Position numbers and translations under genes: made by a program. Shown here piece after piece: positions 6,540 through 8,325 of a stretch of 8,325 nucleotides of DNA; the stretch's first letter is position 1; each line of letters begins with the position of its first letter. The notes under the pieces were generated by a model, which had not been told where the DNA came from, made no database searches, and saw only the letters and a list, made by a program, of their open reading frames with translations. Source of the stretch: Christensenella sp. UBA5893 (GTDB lineage: Bacteria > Bacillota > Clostridia > Christensenellales > UBA1242); NCBI GenBank assembly GCA_002431905.1, contig DJER01000001.1:1-8325 (forward strand). The letters run 5' to 3'.

Positions 6540-7004
6540 ATGCAAATTTCAGGAAGTTATATTGACGATATCACAGGTAGTATGATTGCAATTATAAAAA
6601 GATTATATACAAAACGCCTAAAAGAAGACAAAAGTTTTAGTTTTGAAGACAGAAAAGAACTTTTAAGAGATTTCAGTGAAAGGGTATACGATTTGGAACC
6701 AAGACTTGCAGATGAAATAGGTTATGCTCTTTGCACAAAAGGTAAATTTAATGCAACATTTAATGAAATGCCAAAAAAGGACGACACAAATAATATTTTT
6801 GTAAATCTTGATTGTGTTTTGGTTGCGTACCTTGGGCAAGGTCTTGAAGAAATTATGCCAAAGCGCACAAAAATTTATATTCAAGGCGACGCACACACTG
6901 CCGAAATTAGAGTTGCTTGTGGAAATAAATCATATAACACAGTGATTGTAGATTTGCCACATAATGAAAATGAACCACCAAAAAACAATGGAATGGAAAG
7001 ATAG
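6540..7004 (+). CDS. Hypothetical protein, third of three tandem paralogues
   Basis: The 154-residue product is unrecognised and probably cytoplasmic. YIDDIT (7-12), IIKRLYTKRL (18-27), TKGKFNATFNEM (66-77) and YIQGDAHTAEIRV (113-125) align with the two upstream products. The middle (DTNNIFVNLDCVLVAYLG, 82-99) is more hydrophobic than the equivalents but short for a membrane segment. The tail after about 140 is rich in Asn, Pro and Glu and looks disordered. AGGAG (6529-6533), overlapping the previous stop codon, lies 6 bases before ATG 6540, and the gap is 9 bases. A strong terminator closes the operon 6 bases after the stop at 7002-7004. Confidence 0.85.
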   Translation: MQISGSYIDDITGSMIAIIKRLYTKRLKEDKSFSFEDRKELLRDFSERVYDLEPRLADEIGYALCTKGKFNATFNEMPKKDDTNNIFVNLDCVLVAYLGQGLEEIMPKRTKIYIQGDAHTAEIRVACGNKSYNTVIVDLPHNENEPPKNNGMER

Positions 7005-7010
7005 CATAAT

Positions 7011-7035
7011 CCACCAATTTTTTTGGTGGTTTTTT
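7011..7035 (+). terminator. Rho-independent terminator of the three-gene operon
   Basis: CCACCAA (7011-7017) pairs with TTGGTGG (7023-7029) across a five-T loop and is followed by six T (7030-7035). It separates the hypothetical operon from the ATPase gene, which has its own promoter. Confidence 0.9.
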
Positions 7036-7048
7036 CGTAAACAAAATG

Positions 7049-7078
7049 TTGACTTATCTTTTAGTAAAATGATAAAAT
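7049..7078 (+). promoter_or_regulatory. Probable sigma-A type promoter of the P-type ATPase gene
   Basis: TTGACT (7049-7054) and TAAAAT (7073-7078) are 18 bases apart, giving a start near 7085 and a leader of about 24 bases. It lies directly after the preceding terminator and before the ATG at 7109. No operator or metal-box repeat is evident. Confidence 0.6.
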
Positions 7079-7108
7079 AAAAAAAATAAGCATATTCTAA
7101 AGGGAAAG

Positions 7109-8325
7109 ATGAAACTAATTAAAAAACAACAAGAAATAACAAGATATAATCCAAGTGTAACGCATGGCTTAACAACTGCTCAATATGAAGAAAGGGTAAA
7201 AGCAAAACTCTTTAACAAAACAAAGCAAAGCACCGGGAAATCATATTTAAGGATTGTATGTGAAAATATTTTCACATTTTTTAACCTTATTTGGTTGATT
7301 ATTTTTTCTGCACTTGTTGCTGTGCAAAGTTATAGTGACCTTCTGTTTATTGTTGTCATCTTTTTGAATACCTTAATCTCAATAATTCAAGAATGCAAAG
7401 CAAAAATGATTGTTCAAAAATTGTCACTTGTAACAACCCCAAAAGTAAGAGTTATTCGAAATGGCGAAGAACTTGAAGTAAATGCAGACAAACTTGTTTT
7501 GGACGATATAATTTTGCTTGAAATAGGAAATTCAATTCCTGCCGATGCAGTGGTCATTGAAGGAAAAATGGAAGTGAACGAAAGTTTGCTTACTGGCGAA
7601 AGTGATGCGGTAAAAAAGAATGATGGCGACACAATCTATGCCGGCAGTTTTATAATTTCAGGGAGTTGCAAGGCAAGGGTTGACAAAATTGGAAAAGATA
7701 ACTATATTCAGTCAATTGCTCAACAAGCAAAACAATTCAAAAGCCCAAATTCAAATCTATACAAAGACCTTAACTCAATAATCAAATATATTGGCATTGG
7801 AATTATCCCTGTTGGGGGAATAATGTTTGCAAGCAACTATTATTCATATGACCACAATCTTACAATGACTGTTATAAAAACTTGTGGTGCACTTACTGGA
7901 ATGGTTCCTGCCGGAATGTTCCTTTTGGTAACAATTGCTCTTGCTGTTGGCGTTATAAAGTTAAGCCGAAAAAAGACATTGGTAAAAGACCTATTTTCAA
8001 TTGAAATGCTTGCAAGAAGCAATGTTTTGTGTCTTGATAAGACCGGGACAATTACTGACGGAACAATGAGAGTTTGTGAAGTTGAAGAAATTGGCAAACT
8101 AAAAAAGGTTGACAACAAAAATATTATTGCAAACATTTTGTATAATCAAACAACGTCAAATGCAACAAGCAATGCAATGCTTATTGAATTTGGAAAAAAT
8201 AACGATTTGCATTTGGCATATAATATCGAATTTTCGTCAAAAAGAAAATGTACCTTAACATCGTTTGAAGATTTGGGAACTTTTGTTTTGGGAGCACCCG
8301 AATTTACAAACAGCAAAATAAATGA
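7109..8325 (+). CDS. P-type cation-transporting ATPase (HAD superfamily), 3'-truncated by window edge
   Basis: The frame is open to the window end with 405 complete codons and no stop. P-type ATPases couple ATP hydrolysis, through a phospho-aspartate, to cation transport across the cytoplasmic membrane. The N-terminus has the family's GLTTAQYEERV (20-30). Membrane segments lie near 54-73 and 77-95. The actuator domain contains LLTGES (TGES at 162-165). Two more membrane segments follow near 225-245 and 255-285. The phosphorylation motif is CLDKTGTITDG with Asp310. The fourth membrane segment carries PAGM at 267-270 where calcium pumps have PEGL, so the acidic ion ligand is missing. The layout recalls the CtpE-like branch, but the substrate cannot be assigned. 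The nucleotide-binding domain is incomplete and the C-terminal membrane segments lie beyond the window. An AAAGGG site (7099-7104) sits close before the ATG. Confidence 0.9.
   Translation, partial: MKLIKKQQEITRYNPSVTHGLTTAQYEERVKAKLFNKTKQSTGKSYLRIVCENIFTFFNLIWLIIFSALVAVQSYSDLLFIVVIFLNTLISIIQECKAKMIVQKLSLVTTPKVRVIRNGEELEVNADKLVLDDIILLEIGNSIPADAVVIEGKMEVNESLLTGESDAVKKNDGDTIYAGSFIISGSCKARVDKIGKDNYIQSIAQQAKQFKSPNSNLYKDLNSIIKYIGIGIIPVGGIMFASNYYSYDHNLTMTVIKTCGALTGMVPAGMFLLVTIALAVGVIKLSRKKTLVKDLFSIEMLARSNVLCLDKTGTITDGTMRVCEVEEIGKLKKVDNKNIIANILYNQTTSNATSNAMLIEFGKNNDLHLAYNIEFSSKRKCTLTSFEDLGTFVLGAPEFTNSKIN

Noticed and set aside
7840..8136. A 98-codon minus-strand frame opposite the ATPase gene
   Set aside because: It lies antisense to conserved membrane and phosphorylation motifs of the ATPase and has no supporting signals.

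Overview
The window comes from an AT-rich (roughly 30% GC by eye) Gram-positive bacterium, most likely an endospore-forming Bacillota/Clostridia-type organism. The support is a full-length SpoIIE sporulation phosphatase gene with two Spo0A-type boxes upstream, strong AAGGAG-type ribosome binding sites, low-GC codon choice, and a BspA-type leucine-rich-repeat surface-type protein of the kind frequent in gut anaerobes. TGG is used for Trp and nothing suggests a non-standard code. The species cannot be named from the sequence alone.

Layout, left to right. (1) 1-906: the 3' part of a BspA-like LRR protein, cut by the window edge and followed by a rho-independent terminator. (2) 907-1273: a gene-free stretch with three copies of a dispersed ~50-bp repeat, two of them in direct and one in inverted orientation, then an AT-rich spoIIE upstream region carrying a convergent pair of exact TGTCGAA boxes. 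(3) 1274-3550: spoIIE. (4) 3551-3730: two more copies of the same repeat family, then a hairpin terminator serving the gene that arrives from the right. (5) 3731-5512, minus strand: glmS, glucosamine-6-phosphate synthase. (6) 5513-5626: a divergent intergenic region with a near-consensus extended -10 promoter reading right. (7) 5627-7004: three tightly packed small genes whose products are unrecognised but resemble one another, forming an operon closed by a strong terminator. (8) 7049-8325: a separate promoter and the first 405 codons of a P-type cation ATPase that runs off the window.

The genes do not form one pathway. spoIIE controls sigma-F activation and septation in sporulation, glmS feeds UDP-GlcNAc for peptidoglycan, the LRR protein is probably extracellular, and the ATPase moves a cation across the membrane. 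The least explained part is the three-gene operon of diverged tandem paralogues (5627-7004): I recognise no family for it. The best regulatory signal is the paired Spo0A-like box upstream of spoIIE, which fits the known Spo0A control of this gene in Bacillus.
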